Positions 1 through 6,033 are shown, counted from the stretch's first letter. The stretch is DNA of 7,490 nucleotides from Clostridia bacterium (GCA_017466495.1 JAFTUB010000043.1:1-7490), one strand, 5' to 3'. Translations and numbers: made by a program. The notes: generated by a model from the letters alone, not told the origin.

Positions 1-27
1 AGAATAACGGCAAAGCGCGGTCATTCA
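1..27 (-). other. In-frame TGA and continuing ProC frame
   Basis: After the TGA at 27-25 the proC frame stays open to the window edge and reads MTALCRYS, which fits the family block that follows MPNTP. A single GGA-to-TGA change would restore the usual glycine. No frameshift is needed to explain it. The remainder of the gene lies outside the window. Confidence 0.7.
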
Positions 28-405
28 CGCACAGATGAGCATGGGGGTGTTGGGCATGGTGCTCACCACCGGAAGTTCGCCCAATGCGCGGGTGAAAACT
101 GCGATGGGAACCCCTGCGGCGATGGATACCAGAGTTTTTCCTTCGCATACATTGGCTTCCCGCAGTTCCTCCAGCAGCGCAGGAACGGTTTGAGGCTTGA
201 CGGCAAAGATTACACAGTCTGCTGCTGCCACTGCGGCCGGGGCGGAAGGTGCAATGTTGTACTGTCGCTCTGTGAAGCGAGCCGTTGCTGCGGGTAGGGG
301 GTCGTACAGATAAATATCACGGTCATCGGTGATGCTCTGCAGACCGGTGAGAATAGCAGAGGCCATATTGCCGACACCGAGAAAAGCAAGCTTCATTTTC
401 TTCAT
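25..405 (-). CDS. proC: Pyrroline-5-carboxylate reductase ProC, N-terminal part, interrupted by in-frame TGA
   Basis: ProC reduces 1-pyrroline-5-carboxylate to proline with NAD(P)H in the cytoplasm, the last step of proline synthesis. The 126 residues read here form the N-terminal Rossmann domain: the dinucleotide loop GVGNMA (residues 10-15), FAVKPQ (67-72), SIAAGV (94-99) and the family signature MPNTP (117-121). The family is normally about 260-280 residues, so about half is missing. Reading stops at a TGA (25-27) exactly where the family usually has Gly in MPNTPxLxxxG, and the same frame continues MTALCRYS to the window edge, which still looks like ProC. I chose the ATG at 405-403 because a GAGGTGA Shine-Dalgarno site (417-411) sits 5 bases upstream; the in-frame GTG at 414-412 lies inside that site. 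Identity is strong; whether the gene is functional is uncertain (nonsense mutation, sequencing error or recoding). Confidence 0.88.
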   Translation of the reverse strand: MKKMKLAFLGVGNMASAILTGLQSITDDRDIYLYDPLPAATARFTERQYNIAPSAPAAVAAADCVIFAVKPQTVPALLEELREANVCEGKTLVSIAAGVPIAVFTRALGELPVVSTMPNTPMLICA

Positions 406-441
406 GGGAATCACCTCGGATAAGGATTGAATACAACCTTC

Positions 442-470
442 ATTCTACCATATTTCCGTGGCAAAATCAA
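442..470 (-). promoter_or_regulatory. Predicted sigma-A promoter of proC
   Basis: On the minus strand TTGATT (470-465) and TAGAAT (447-442) are separated by 17 bases, and a TGG precedes the -10 box (extended -10). It lies about 37 bases upstream of the proC start. Prediction from sequence only. Confidence 0.7.
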
Positions 471-560
471 TGGGCGCAAAAAATAATTTACAACTTATCC
501 GATATTTGCAGCGGTGAGATCGGGAATTTTAGCAGATTGGGAAAAAATCGGGCATTATAC

Positions 561-589
561 TTGAATGTCTGCGGGATTTGTGATATAAT
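561..589 (+). promoter_or_regulatory. Predicted sigma-A promoter of nfnAB
   Basis: TTGAAT (561-566), a 17-base spacer and a perfect TATAAT (584-589) preceded by TGA (extended -10). The expected transcription start near 596 leaves a leader of only about 20 bases before nfnA, with AGGAGA at 607-612. No room exists for a leader-based regulator, so control of this operon is more likely at promoter level. Confidence 0.82.
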
Positions 590-618
590 GAAAAAATCCC
601 ACGGACAGGAGATAGGCT

Positions 619-1470
619 ATGTTCAAGATTGTTGAGAAATATGCGTTGAATACCACTACCGATTATCTTTCGGTTTATGCTCCCCGCATTGCGGCAAAGG
701 CTCTGCCGGGGCAATTTATCATTTTCCGCCTTCATGAAAAGGGGGAGAGAGTTCCTCTGACCATCGCCGGCTATGACCGGGAGGCTGGGACAGTTTCGGT
801 GATCTTTCAGAAGGTTGGCAGATCCACCATGGAGCTGGGTGAATGCCGCGTAGGGGACGAGATTCTCGACTTTGTCGGCCCGCTGGGGACGCCCTCTCAC
901 CTGGACGGTTACTGTCGCGTTGCTGTGATCGGCGGTGGCCTTGGCTGTGCCATTGCTTATCCCCAGGCGAAATATCTCCACGAGCACGGCGCAAAGGTGG
1001 ATATCATCGCGGGCTTCCGCACCCGGGAGCTGATCATCCTGGAGAAGGAGATGGCGGCCTGCGCAGATACCCTGACCGTGCTGACCGATGACGGCTCCAA
1101 CGGCAGCCGGGGGCTTGTTACCGACGGGCTGAAGGCAAAGATCGAGGCCGGCGCGGATTACGATCTGGTCATTGCCATCGGGCCTCCTGTCATGATGAAA
1201 TTTGTGTGTCTGCTGACCCGGGAATACGGCATCAAAACAGTGGTCAGCATGAACCCCATTATGATCGACGGTACCGGAATGTGCGGCGGATGCCGCGTGA
1301 CGGTTGGCGGAGAGACAAAATTTGCCTGTGTGGACGGCCCCGACTTTGACGGTCATGCCGTTGATTTCGATGAGCTGATCCGCCGCAACCGAATGTATCA
1401 GACACAGGAGCAGGAAGCAAGAGATCAGCATTGCAACCTGATGAAGATGGCGGACAACGCCGAAAATTAA
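619..1470 (+). CDS. nfnA: NfnA: FAD/[2Fe-2S] subunit of NADH-dependent reduced ferredoxin:NADP+ oxidoreductase
   Basis: This 283-residue protein belongs to the ferredoxin-NADP reductase/PyrK-like family. It has an FAD-binding barrel with RVPLT (residues 44-48), an NAD-binding Rossmann domain with VIGGGLG (103-109), and a C-terminal [2Fe-2S] site. The site reads Asp217-x4-Cys222-x2-Cys225-x11-Cys237, followed by VDGP. In PyrK the first ligand is Cys; an Asp there is the arrangement known for NfnA, where one Asp and three Cys hold the cluster. With NfnB it forms the cytoplasmic flavin-based bifurcating transhydrogenase that couples NADH and reduced ferredoxin to NADP+ reduction. The ATG at 619 follows AGGAGA by 6 bases, and nfnB starts 17 bases after the stop, so the two are co-transcribed. 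Databases may call it 'sulfide/dihydroorotate dehydrogenase-like FAD/NAD-binding protein' (SudB). PyrK is less likely because the partner is NfnB/GltA-like and no pyrD is adjacent. Confidence 0.9.
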   Translation: MFKIVEKYALNTTTDYLSVYAPRIAAKALPGQFIIFRLHEKGERVPLTIAGYDREAGTVSVIFQKVGRSTMELGECRVGDEILDFVGPLGTPSHLDGYCRVAVIGGGLGCAIAYPQAKYLHEHGAKVDIIAGFRTRELIILEKEMAACADTLTVLTDDGSNGSRGLVTDGLKAKIEAGADYDLVIAIGPPVMMKFVCLLTREYGIKTVVSMNPIMIDGTGMCGGCRVTVGGETKFACVDGPDFDGHAVDFDELIRRNRMYQTQEQEARDQHCNLMKMADNAEN

Positions 1471-1487
1471 CTGAGGTGAATTGACAT

Positions 1488-2885
1488 ATGCCCAATATGC
1501 AGATGAATAAAGTTCCCATGCCCGAGGCTTGCCCCGCCGAGCGCAGACGCAGCTTCGAGGAGGTCGCCAGGGGATACACGGCAGAAGATGCCATCCTTGA
1601 GGCACAGCGCTGCCTGAACTGTAAGAATAAGCCCTGCGTGTCGGGATGTCCCGTGCAGGTGCGCATTCCCGATTTTATCGCCAAGGTAGCGGAAGGGAAG
1701 TTTGAAGAAGCGTATACCATCATCCGCGGCACCAACGCGCTTCCCGCGGTTTGCGGTCGGGTTTGCCCCCAGGAAAACCAGTGTGAGGGGAAATGTATCC
1801 GCGGCATCAAGGGGGAGAGTGTGGCCATCGGCCGCCTTGAGCGCTTTTGTGCTGACTATCATATGGCCAACATGGCTGAACAAAACAAGACCGAGCCTGC
1901 CGCCGATGCGCTTCGTGTCGCGGTGATCGGCTCGGGCCCTGCCGGCCTTTCCTGCGCCGGAGAGCTTGCCGCACGGGGCTACCGCGTGACGGTATTTGAG
2001 GCATTCCACATTCCCGGCGGTGTGTTGGTATACGGTATTCCCGAGTTCCGTCTGCCCAAAGCTATCGTACAGGCCGAGATCGACAACCTGAAGGCGATGG
2101 GCGTCGAGATCTGTCAGGATATGGTGGTGGGCCGTACCGTTACGGTGGATGAGCTTTTTGACGAAGGCTTTGCGGCCGTGTTTATCGGCACCGGTGCGGG
2201 TCTTCCCGGGTTCCTGGGAATCCCCGGTGAGAACAGTTGCGGTGTCTATTCCGCTAACGAGTATCTCACCCGCGTGAACCTGATGAAGGCATATCGCGAG
2301 GATTACAGCACGCCAGTGCTGAAGGCCAAGCGGGTCGCTGTGGTTGGAGGCGGAAATGTAGCCATGGATGCTGCCCGCTGCGCCATGCGTATGGGATCGG
2401 ATGAAGTTTCCATTGTTTATCGCCGCAGTGAGGCGGAGATGCCTGCCCGCAAGGAGGAGATCCACCACGCCAAGGAAGAGGGGATCATCTTCCGTATGCT
2501 TACCAACCCTGTTTCCATTGCAGCAGACGAGCGCGGCTTTGTCACGGCAATGACCTGCGATGTGATGGAACTGGGTGAGCCCGATGCCTCCGGACGCCGC
2601 CGTCCCATGCCCACCGGGGAACAGATCACACTCCCCGTGGATGCAGTGATCGTTGCGGTGGGAACCTCCCCCAATCCGCTGATACGCATGACGACGCCGG
2701 GACTTGATACCGACCGCCGCGGCTGCATCCTTGCTCCCGATGGCGTCAGTACCAGCCGAGAGGGCGTATTCGCCGGCGGCGACGCTGTCACCGGCGCGGC
2801 TACCGTTATCCTGGCCATGGGTGCCGGACGGGATGCGGCGGAGAAGATCGATACATACTGCAAAAACAAGTTCGGTTTGAACTGA
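1488..2885 (+). CDS. nfnB: NfnB: NADPH-binding, two-[4Fe-4S] subunit (glutamate synthase small-chain-like)
   Basis: The 465-residue product is the large partner of NfnA, often annotated as NADPH-dependent glutamate synthase small subunit (GltA) or SudA. An N-terminal domain holds two [4Fe-4S] motifs: Cys42-x2-Cys45-x4-Cys50-x3-Cys54 and Cys89-x3-Cys93-x5-Cys99-x3-Cys103. Then come an FAD site GSGPAG (148-153), an NADPH site GGGNVAMD (287-294) with YRRSEAEMPAR (311-321), and the second FAD contact FAGGDAVTGAATV (428-440). Its FAD is the expected bifurcation site in the NfnAB complex. The ATG at 1488 follows GAGGTGA (1473-1479) by 8 bases. The length is normal and all motifs are intact. No glutamate synthase large subunit lies nearby, and the NfnA neighbour with its Asp-containing cluster makes Nfn more likely than GOGAT. 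A terminator begins 3 bases after the TGA. Confidence 0.9.
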   Translation: MPNMQMNKVPMPEACPAERRRSFEEVARGYTAEDAILEAQRCLNCKNKPCVSGCPVQVRIPDFIAKVAEGKFEEAYTIIRGTNALPAVCGRVCPQENQCEGKCIRGIKGESVAIGRLERFCADYHMANMAEQNKTEPAADALRVAVIGSGPAGLSCAGELAARGYRVTVFEAFHIPGGVLVYGIPEFRLPKAIVQAEIDNLKAMGVEICQDMVVGRTVTVDELFDEGFAAVFIGTGAGLPGFLGIPGENSCGVYSANEYLTRVNLMKAYREDYSTPVLKAKRVAVVGGGNVAMDAARCAMRMGSDEVSIVYRRSEAEMPARKEEIHHAKEEGIIFRMLTNPVSIAADERGFVTAMTCDVMELGEPDASGRRRPMPTGEQITLPVDAVIVAVGTSPNPLIRMTTPGLDTDRRGCILAPDGVSTSREGVFAGGDAVTGAATVILAMGAGRDAAEKIDTYCKNKFGLN

Positions 2886-2887
2886 CA

Positions 2888-2920
2888 AAAACGGCTGTCG
2901 CTTTTGACGACAGCCGTTTT
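2888..2920. terminator. Bidirectional intrinsic terminator between nfnB and the converging lipoprotein gene
   Basis: The 13-base arms 2888-2900 and 2908-2920 (core ACGGCTGTCG) are perfect complements around a 7-base loop. The stem ends in A4/T4, so a U-run follows it on either strand (TTTT then a T-rich tail on plus, TTTTTG on minus). It lies between the nfnB stop (2885) and the lipoprotein stop (2927), as expected for convergent operons sharing one terminator. Confidence 0.93.
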
Positions 2921-2924
2921 GCTG

Positions 2925-3287
2925 TTATTTTCCTTCGCAGTAACTGCAGATGCGCGATTTTCCCGCATGCTCAGCTTCCGTAACCGAGCCGGTGCGGATA
3001 TTTTGTGCCCGTTTCAGCGATGCGCAGGCGGGATCGGTATGCCATACCTGGCCGCTGTCGGTCCAATACACCTTGTCAGCGGAAGATATTTCTTTTGTTT
3101 CCTCGGCCGCGGCGAGCCTGCTTTCCTCGGCAAGCGCCGACTCCCGGGCTTCACGGATCATTTCCCGGATCTCTTCTGCACTGACCGTTTCCACGCCCTC
3201 AACGGACGGTTTTCCGGCGCATCCGATGAGCAGCAGAAGGCAGAGAAGCAACGGCAGAAAGGTGGAGCATCGTTTGTGCTTGTTCAT
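2925..3287 (-). CDS. Small predicted lipoprotein with C-terminal His/Cys module, function unknown
   Basis: This 120-residue protein starts with a classic lipoprotein signal: basic MNKHKR, a leucine-rich core (residues 11-20) and a lipobox ending LIGC at Cys23. It is thus probably exported and anchored to the outer face of the membrane. Residues 36-66 are charged and helix-prone (Glu/Arg/Ala rich). The C-terminus (73-118) reads as a compact module: VYWT, then His83-x4-Cys88, a Leu three residues on, an Ala/Gly segment, then Cys114-x2-Cys117. I recognise this H..C..CxxC tail as a recurrent small module in secreted Firmicutes proteins; zinc binding is inference. The ATG at 3287-3285 overlaps the stop of the upstream aminotransferase gene as ATGA, so translation is probably coupled. 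An upstream in-frame TTG (3311) is rejected because it would place extra residues before the signal peptide. No function can be assigned. Confidence 0.8.
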   Translation of the reverse strand: MNKHKRCSTFLPLLLCLLLLIGCAGKPSVEGVETVSAEEIREMIREARESALAEESRLAAAEETKEISSADKVYWTDSGQVWHTDPACASLKRAQNIRTGSVTEAEHAGKSRICSYCEGK

Positions 3288-4483
3288 TGCAAATCGCGCT
3301 TCATTGCACAAACGATACGCTGAGCGGCCTCCTCAAGGACCGCACGGGGCGTGGCAATGTTGATCCGCATGTAACCGAGGTAATCCTCTCCAAACCATTC
3401 GCCGGGATCGGGAACGACACGCGCCGCTTCACAGAGACGGTGGAAGATCTGATCGGCGGGAATGCCGCAGGCGCGGAAGTCGGCCCAAAGCAGATAGGTG
3501 GAGTCGGGGCTGGCAAGACGGATGCCGGGCAGATTTTTCTGCAGATACTCCCGGATAAACGCCATGTTGCCGTCGAGATAGCTGCAGAGCTCGTCCACAT
3601 AATAAGCGGCAGGACCGTAGGCGGCCTCCACCACATCAGCGCTGACGAAAGACGAGGTGGGGATGTGCATGGAGCCCCAGAAGCCCGACAGCTTCTCTCT
3701 CTCTTCGGGATTCTTGACAATCATGTACGCTGAGTGCGTTCCGGCTGTATTAAAGCTCTTGGAAGGCGAGCACAGCTGAAGAACGCGGTCGGTGCAGGGG
3801 GCGACGGACAAAATCGGGGTAAATTTATTGCCCTTCAGCATGATGTCGGAATGGATTTCGTCGCTGATCAGATATACACCGTTTTCTGCGCAGATGGTGC
3901 AGATTTCCCGCAGTTCATCGGGGGTGTAAATCCGGCCGGTGGGGTTGTGAGGCGAGCAAAGGATCATCATCTTCGTGCGGGGCTCAGCGGCCAGACGGCG
4001 AAGATCTTCAAAATCAATGTCGTAGGACAACACGCCGTCACAGTAGCGCTCGATCAGCTTGTTCTCGCGGATCACGCGGCCCATACCTTTGGGGACACCC
4101 ACAAAAGGCGGGTAGATCGGGGGCTGAACAATGACGCCGTCCCCGGGATCAGTGAATACCGAGATGGCGGCGGAAATGCCGGCAACAACGCCGGGACTCG
4201 GGAGGATTTCATCGGCTGAAACAGACAAGCCGTGACGGCTCTGCATCCAGTGGATCACTGCCTCATCAAAGCGGGAGGCCAGAGTCCGATAGCCCAGTAC
4301 GCCGGGGGCGGTTGCGTGCTTGACGGCATCAAGGATTTCGGGGGCACAGAAAAAGTCCATATCGGCCACCCACATGGGAATCAGGTCCTCTCCGGGGGTG
4401 AGGCGAAATTCTGATGCGGTGCAGTCCCATTTCACCGAATCGGTGCCGAGGCGGGAAGGGGACAGATCAAAATTCATTTTCAT
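3284..4483 (-). CDS. patB: PatB/MalY-type PLP-dependent aminotransferase (probable cystathionine beta-lyase / C-S lyase)
   Basis: This 399-residue, full-length fold-type I PLP enzyme belongs to the PatB/MalY branch of class I/II aminotransferases. The branch signature IPMWVADMDF is at residues 35-44, the substrate-side segment PPIYPPF at 121-127, SPHNPTGR at 177-184 (Asn180 near the cofactor), SDEIHSDI at 207-214, and the Schiff-base lysine Lys242 in SPSKSFN. RINIATPR (373-380) carries the carboxylate-binding arginine. Family members cleave cystathionine, cysteine or related thioethers to a thiol, pyruvate and ammonia; some act as aminotransferases, so the exact substrate is open. It is cytoplasmic. 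The ATG at 4483 is supported by AGGAGA (4495-4490), 6 bases upstream. It is the first gene of a two-gene operon with the overlapping lipoprotein gene. It is divergent from metK, which suits sulfur amino acid metabolism, but the SAM riboswitch is on the other strand and does not control it. Confidence 0.88.
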   Translation of the reverse strand: MKMNFDLSPSRLGTDSVKWDCTASEFRLTPGEDLIPMWVADMDFFCAPEILDAVKHATAPGVLGYRTLASRFDEAVIHWMQSRHGLSVSADEILPSPGVVAGISAAISVFTDPGDGVIVQPPIYPPFVGVPKGMGRVIRENKLIERYCDGVLSYDIDFEDLRRLAAEPRTKMMILCSPHNPTGRIYTPDELREICTICAENGVYLISDEIHSDIMLKGNKFTPILSVAPCTDRVLQLCSPSKSFNTAGTHSAYMIVKNPEEREKLSGFWGSMHIPTSSFVSADVVEAAYGPAAYYVDELCSYLDGNMAFIREYLQKNLPGIRLASPDSTYLLWADFRACGIPADQIFHRLCEAARVVPDPGEWFGEDYLGYMRINIATPRAVLEEAAQRIVCAMKRDLQ

Positions 4484-4525
4484 TGATGTTCTCCTGCTCT
4501 GTTTCGCAAAATTTTGTTCAAAAAT

Positions 4526-4554
4526 ATTTTAACACATCACGGAAGAAATTGCAA
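4526..4554 (-). promoter_or_regulatory. Predicted sigma-A promoter of the patB-lipoprotein operon
   Basis: Minus strand TTGCAA (4554-4549), 17-base spacer, TAAAAT (4531-4526) with TGT before it (extended -10). It lies about 43 bases upstream of the patB start. The leader is short and AT-rich, and I see no riboswitch in it. Confidence 0.7.
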
Positions 4555-4642
4555 GAGAGGAAAGAGTATTGTTTTTTATTGCATGGATGAGTCCCTTTTC
4601 CGGTTTTTCTGCAAAAATTCGTAAAAAAATATACACGCCCTC

Positions 4643-4671
4643 TTGCAAATTTCGAGAACATATGTTATACT
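4643..4671 (+). promoter_or_regulatory. Predicted sigma-A promoter of metK
   Basis: TTGCAA (4643-4648), 17-base spacer, TATACT (4666-4671) with TGT before it (extended -10). The expected start, about 4678, falls just before the first base of riboswitch helix P1 at 4681, the normal position for an S-box leader. Confidence 0.8.
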
Positions 4672-4680
4672 GTATACAAT

Positions 4681-4806
4681 TCTTATCAAGAGTGGCGGAG
4701 GGACTGGCCCTGTGAAGCCCGGCAACCTGCAGATGCAAGGTGCTAATTCCCGAGAGATGAGACGCAGTACTGCTGTGCGGTCCCTCGGTGACGAGGGCGT
4801 TTTTTT
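4681..4806 (+). promoter_or_regulatory. SAM-I (S-box) riboswitch controlling metK, apparently lacking helix P4
   Basis: The leader has the S-box core: CTTATCAAGAG (4682-4692), GGAGGGACTGGCCC (4697-4710), CCCGGCAACC (4718-4727) and GGTGCTAATTCC (4739-4750), closing with GATGAG (4756-4761). P1 pairs 4681-4687 with 4756-4762. P3 is the short hairpin 4726-4740. The P2-loop pseudoknot can form (4706-4707 with 4749-4750). Positions matching the SAM contacts of the Thermoanaerobacter (tengcongensis) aptamer, as I remember its sequence, are kept: A4724, A4725, T4741, G4742, C4743. One P2 pair differs as a compensated change, C4696-G4717 instead of U-A. Between the pseudoknot base G4752 and P1 only three bases remain, so P4 seems absent. 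High SAM should favour P1 and the downstream terminator, shutting off metK. Confidence 0.93.
4782..4806 (+). terminator. Riboswitch-controlled intrinsic terminator upstream of metK
   Basis: CCCTCG (4782-4787) pairs with CGAGGG (4792-4797) around a GTGA tetraloop, followed by CG and seven T (4800-4806). It is the expression platform of the S-box. Its left arm can instead pair with CCGAG at 4750-4754, giving a competing antiterminator. Confidence 0.9.
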
Positions 4807-4854
4807 ATGCGCAGCGGCAAGATTCTTCCGGCAAACATAGAGAAAGGTTTAGAT

Positions 4855-6033
4855 ATGGAAAACAGACGTTTATTTACCTCCGAATCGGTGACCGAGGGGC
4901 ATCCCGATAAAATTTGCGACAAGATCTCGGATGCGATCCTTGACGCCATGCTTGCCCAGGATCCCATGTCCCGCGTTGCCTGTGAGACCTGTACCACCAC
5001 CGGTATGGTGATGGTCATGGGTGAGATCACCACCAAGGCCATTGTGGATATTCCCACCCTTGTCCGTTCTACGGTAGAGGAAATCGGTTATGACCGTGCA
5101 AAGTTCGGCTTTGACTGCCACACCTGTGCGGTGCTGAACTCGATCCATGAGCAGTCACCCGACATTGCCATGGGTGTTGACCGGTCCCTTGAGGCAAAGG
5201 CAAGCGGTACCGATGCATACGATATCGGCGCCGGCGACCAGGGCATGATGTTCGGCTATGCCTGCGATGAGACTGAAGAGCTGATGCCCCTTCCCATTTC
5301 GCTGGCACACAAGCTAGCTCGTCAGCTCACCGCTGTCCGCAAGGACGGCACGCTGACCTACCTTCGTCCCGACGGAAAGACCCAGGTTACGGTGGAGTAT
5401 GTGAATGATCGCCCTGTACGCGTGGATACCATAGTCATTTCCACCCAGCACGCCCCCGAAGTGGAAATTGAGCAGATCCGCAGCGATATGATTACCCATG
5501 TGATTGGGCCCATCATTCCGGCTGATCTGATGAAAAACACCAAGATTTATGTCAACCCCACCGGCCGCTTTGTCGTTGGCGGTCCTCAGGGCGACAGTGG
5601 CCTGACCGGCCGTAAGATCATCGTAGACACTTACGGCGGCTATGCCCGTCACGGCGGCGGTGCTTTCTCGGGTAAGGATCCCACGAAGGTAGACCGCTCT
5701 GCGGCCTATGCTGCGCGTTACATTGCCAAGAATGTGGTTGCCGCAGGTCTTGCCCGGAAATGCGAGGTCCAGCTGGCCTACGCCATCGGCGTGGCACAGC
5801 CCGTTTCGGTTCTTCTTGACACCTTCGGTACCGCAGTTGTGGATGAGGCAAAGATCCGCGATGCTGTTCTTGCCAACATCGACCTGCGCCCCGCTGCAAT
5901 TATCGAGCGCTTTGGTCTGCGCCGTCCCATCTACTCTGTGCTGGCCGCTTACGGTCACATGGGCCGAGAAGATGTGGATGCCCCCTGGGAGAAGAGAGAC
6001 ATGGCTGACGCTCTGCGCGCCGCGCTGAACTGA
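4855..6033 (+). CDS. metK: S-adenosylmethionine synthetase (methionine adenosyltransferase) MetK
   Basis: MetK joins ATP and L-methionine to make S-adenosylmethionine, the cell's main methyl donor, releasing phosphate and pyrophosphate in the cytoplasm. The 392-residue length is normal. Signatures: SESVTEGHPDK at the N-terminus (residues 9-19, with the active-site His16), GAGDQGMMFGYA (125-136), GDSGLTGRK (246-254) and the glycine-rich phosphate loop GGGAFSGKDPTKVDRS (267-282). The start is the ATG at 4855, because MENRRLFTSESV matches the usual N-terminus and GAAAGG (4842-4847) lies 7 bases upstream. An in-frame ATG at 4807 is rejected: it touches the terminator U-run and adds residues unlike the family. 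Transcription is under the SAM riboswitch, a direct end-product loop. The gene is intact and is followed 48 bases later by the 106-residue gene. Confidence 0.97.
   Translation: MENRRLFTSESVTEGHPDKICDKISDAILDAMLAQDPMSRVACETCTTTGMVMVMGEITTKAIVDIPTLVRSTVEEIGYDRAKFGFDCHTCAVLNSIHEQSPDIAMGVDRSLEAKASGTDAYDIGAGDQGMMFGYACDETEELMPLPISLAHKLARQLTAVRKDGTLTYLRPDGKTQVTVEYVNDRPVRVDTIVISTQHAPEVEIEQIRSDMITHVIGPIIPADLMKNTKIYVNPTGRFVVGGPQGDSGLTGRKIIVDTYGGYARHGGGAFSGKDPTKVDRSAAYAARYIAKNVVAAGLARKCEVQLAYAIGVAQPVSVLLDTFGTAVVDEAKIRDAVLANIDLRPAAIIERFGLRRPIYSVLAAYGHMGREDVDAPWEKRDMADALRAALN

Noticed and set aside
1..30. Alternative genetic code with UGA read as glycine (as in SR1/Gracilibacteria)
   Set aside because: The proC TGA falls at a glycine position, but metK, nfnB, the PatB-like gene and the 106-residue gene all end at TGA at sensible lengths, nfnB directly before a terminator. 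No other in-frame TGA interrupts a gene.
529..1605. Minus-strand open frame across nfnA (358 codons)
   Set aside because: It overlaps the nfnAB promoter and nfnA itself, and the encoded sequence has no domain structure. Codon-bias artefact.
1467..2888. Long open frame on the minus strand covering all of nfnB (473 codons)
   Set aside because: It is antisense to a gene with complete NfnB motifs, shows no family resemblance, has low-complexity His/Gly-rich composition typical of antisense GC-rich codons, and runs over the terminator. It is a shadow of nfnB.
4728..4773. Possible SAM-IV-like pseudoknot between GCAG at 4729-4732 and CTGC at 4770-4773
   Set aside because: Only four pairs, and it would have to break the P3 stem, because three of the four bases are in or next to that stem. 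The downstream segment is better explained as switch/antiterminator sequence.
4764..4773. Palindrome GCAGTACTGC as an operator or its own hairpin
   Set aside because: It lies inside the riboswitch expression platform, where its right half can take part in alternative pairing; as a hairpin it closes on too short a loop, and 10 bases is too short to claim a protein site.
4807..4854. Upstream in-frame ATG extending MetK by 16 residues
   Set aside because: It directly follows the terminator U-run, has no Shine-Dalgarno site, and the added residues do not match the MetK N-terminus; the ATG at 4855 has both a site and the expected sequence.
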